Source of the DNA: an uncultured Latescibacterota bacterium
GTDB lineage: Bacteria; Latescibacterota; UBA2968
DNA: 64,000 nucleotides
Direction: 5' to 3'
Assembly: GCA_951812755.1 (NCBI GenBank)
Contig: OX638329.1
Coordinates: forward strand, 3,728,522 to 3,792,521
This document shows positions 63,161 to 64,000 of the stretch, one piece after another. The notes beneath the pieces were generated by a model, which was given only the letters and a program-made list of their open reading frames with translations, was not told the DNA's origin and made no database searches. The number at the start of each line of letters is the position of its first letter. Position 1 is the first letter of the stretch. The translations under genes were made by a program, and so were the position numbers.

Positions 63161-64000
63161 CTATCGGACGATCATGAAAGTGCCCCTCTGTATCTTCCCT
63201 TTGTCAGCCCCATCGATCAGATTCTCCACCACGTAGAAATAGACCCCTGTGGCGATCTCCGTCAGGTTGTTCCACGAAAGCTGATCGTAGTCGGCCTCTC
63301 CCTTGTTCCGATCGTTATGCGTAATATCGCCCACCAGTTCTCCAGACACAGAGAAGATGCGGATCCGGCAGTGCGATGGAATACCCACAAATCGGATCTT
63401 GGGCGCGCCCCCATAGGAATGCGACTCCTCGCCTACCACGCTGGCAAACCCGGATCCGATATAGGGGTTGGGCACCACCCGCACCCGGGCCTCGGACGCA
63501 TCCGATTCTCCGGAAGGAACCGCAAAGGGCGATTCGGATGCGAAGATCCGCTGTGTCTGTGCAGACCAGCCTCCCTCTTGCCCCACCTGCAGGTGCGAAG
63601 CGATATGCGACGGCAGGTCTGCCATAGATAGCGGATGAAGCGTCGGATCGCTACTCCCCGATGTCCAGTCCGCGTGAGGCATCTGGTAGGCGCGCACACT
63701 GTAGTGGTAAAAGAATCCGGCTACAGAAGTCTTGTCGGTGAACACGTAATCGGCACCGTTGCGCTCTACCTTATAGCCGGTTTCATCTGGCGTCTCACCC
63801 ACCCTGAAATCGGCGATCAACTCCCAGGGGCCTATATCGAACCAGGTGGAACGATAGACCCGGTACCCCGCGATATCGGTTGTACCGTAGTCCGGATGCA
63901 CCGCGTTCTCAATATCGGCCGACCATTCCAATTGCATCTGCGCGTCCGGGCTACTGCCGCTCCGGAAATTCACATCCGGGGGGGCGTCCGGAATATCATA
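63161..64000 (-). CDS. Secreted protein with FN3-like and FlgD-like C-terminal domain, 3' part
   Basis: The frame is open to the right edge, so only the C-terminal 279 residues are seen. They include an FN3-like segment (DIAGYRVYRSTWFDIGPWEL, HYSVRAYQMPHAD), the linker VRVVPNPYIGSGF and the final FlgD-like Ig domain (IRFVGIPSHCRIRIFSVSGE, LVGDITHNDRNKG, ATGVYFYVVEN), which often works as a surface anchor or sorting signal. The PorV-like gene follows 18 bp downstream on the same strand, suggesting an operon. Confidence 0.8.
   Translation of the reverse strand, partial: YDIPDAPPDVNFRSGSSPDAQMQLEWSADIENAVHPDYGTTDIAGYRVYRSTWFDIGPWELIADFRVGETPDETGYKVERNGADYVFTDKTSVAGFFYHYSVRAYQMPHADWTSGSSDPTLHPLSMADLPSHIASHLQVGQEGGWSAQTQRIFASESPFAVPSGESDASEARVRVVPNPYIGSGFASVVGEESHSYGGAPKIRFVGIPSHCRIRIFSVSGELVGDITHNDRNKGEADYDQLSWNNLTEIATGVYFYVVENLIDGADKGKIQRGTFMIVR

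Noticed and set aside
1-64000. tRNA or rRNA genes
   Set aside because: No cloverleaf-like pattern or rRNA sequence was noticed by reading; a computed search was not possible.

Overview
The window looks like chromosomal DNA of an uncultivated, probably Gram-negative bacterium, with a composition near 50-55% G+C by eye. A PorV/PorQ-type outer-membrane protein, a FlgD-like C-terminal domain, dockerin-like calcium-binding tails, CRTAC1/UnbV proteins, ThuA, Gfo/Idh/MocA, ceramidase-like and heparinase-like proteins together resemble the gene content of Latescibacterota, Poribacteria and related FCB-type lineages. This placement is an inference from gene content only. No rRNA, tRNA or CRISPR array was seen.

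Region 1 (1-2582, minus strand): the 5' part of a secreted YHYH-domain protein runs off the left edge. After a 510-bp gap holding a doubtful 43-codon ORF and a good terminator comes a helix-turn-helix/pentapeptide-repeat protein. It is divergent from the next gene.

Region 2 (2642-20450, plus strand): this is a repetitive surface-protein array. It begins with a 1573-residue secreted protein (Swm-like, three near-identical FN3 repeats, Ig-like putative domains, a Vps62-like domain, a beta-helix-like stretch, more Ig-like domains and a dockerin-like tail). Over the next 10 kb, 3' fragments of that gene (F) alternate with paralogous small exported membrane proteins (A) and a larger relative (B). 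The order is A1 F1 A2 F2 A3 B1 F3 A4 F4 A5 F5 A6 and a broken B2. Most F fragments have no proper start. Members differ by internal deletions, a swapped C-terminus and clustered differences. An IS630-type element sits in F1, and an IS1182-like element lies just after B2. A cytochrome P450 remnant and a last truncated F6 close the array.

Region 3 (20470-23713, plus strand): a nucleotidyltransferase, an IS607-type transposon (serine recombinase plus a TnpB lacking zinc-ribbon cysteines) and a hypothetical protein.

Region 4 (23749-63142 and beyond, almost all minus strand): a long series of tightly packed, often overlapping genes for catabolism of an acidic polysaccharide or similar carbohydrate and for related secreted proteins. 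It holds two heparinase II/III-like proteins, three amidohydrolases plus a degenerate one, two isomerase-type TIM barrels, an enolase-superfamily dehydratase, two Gfo/Idh/MocA oxidoreductases, a DegT aminotransferase, two ceramidase-like proteins, a deacetylase-like protein, a glycoside-hydrolase-like TIM barrel, beta-propellers, an M14 peptidase, ThuA, and a PorV-like protein near the right edge. The only plus-strand gene there is a CRTAC1-type protein.

The most notable single observation is at 24718-25998. A thioredoxin-like gene is interrupted by one in-frame TGA at its expected redox site. A 7-bp stem with a G-U in its apical loop follows at the spacing expected of a bacterial SECIS element, so this may be an undescribed selenoprotein. 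The second is the F/A/B cassette array itself, which looks like a locus for making surface-protein variants.
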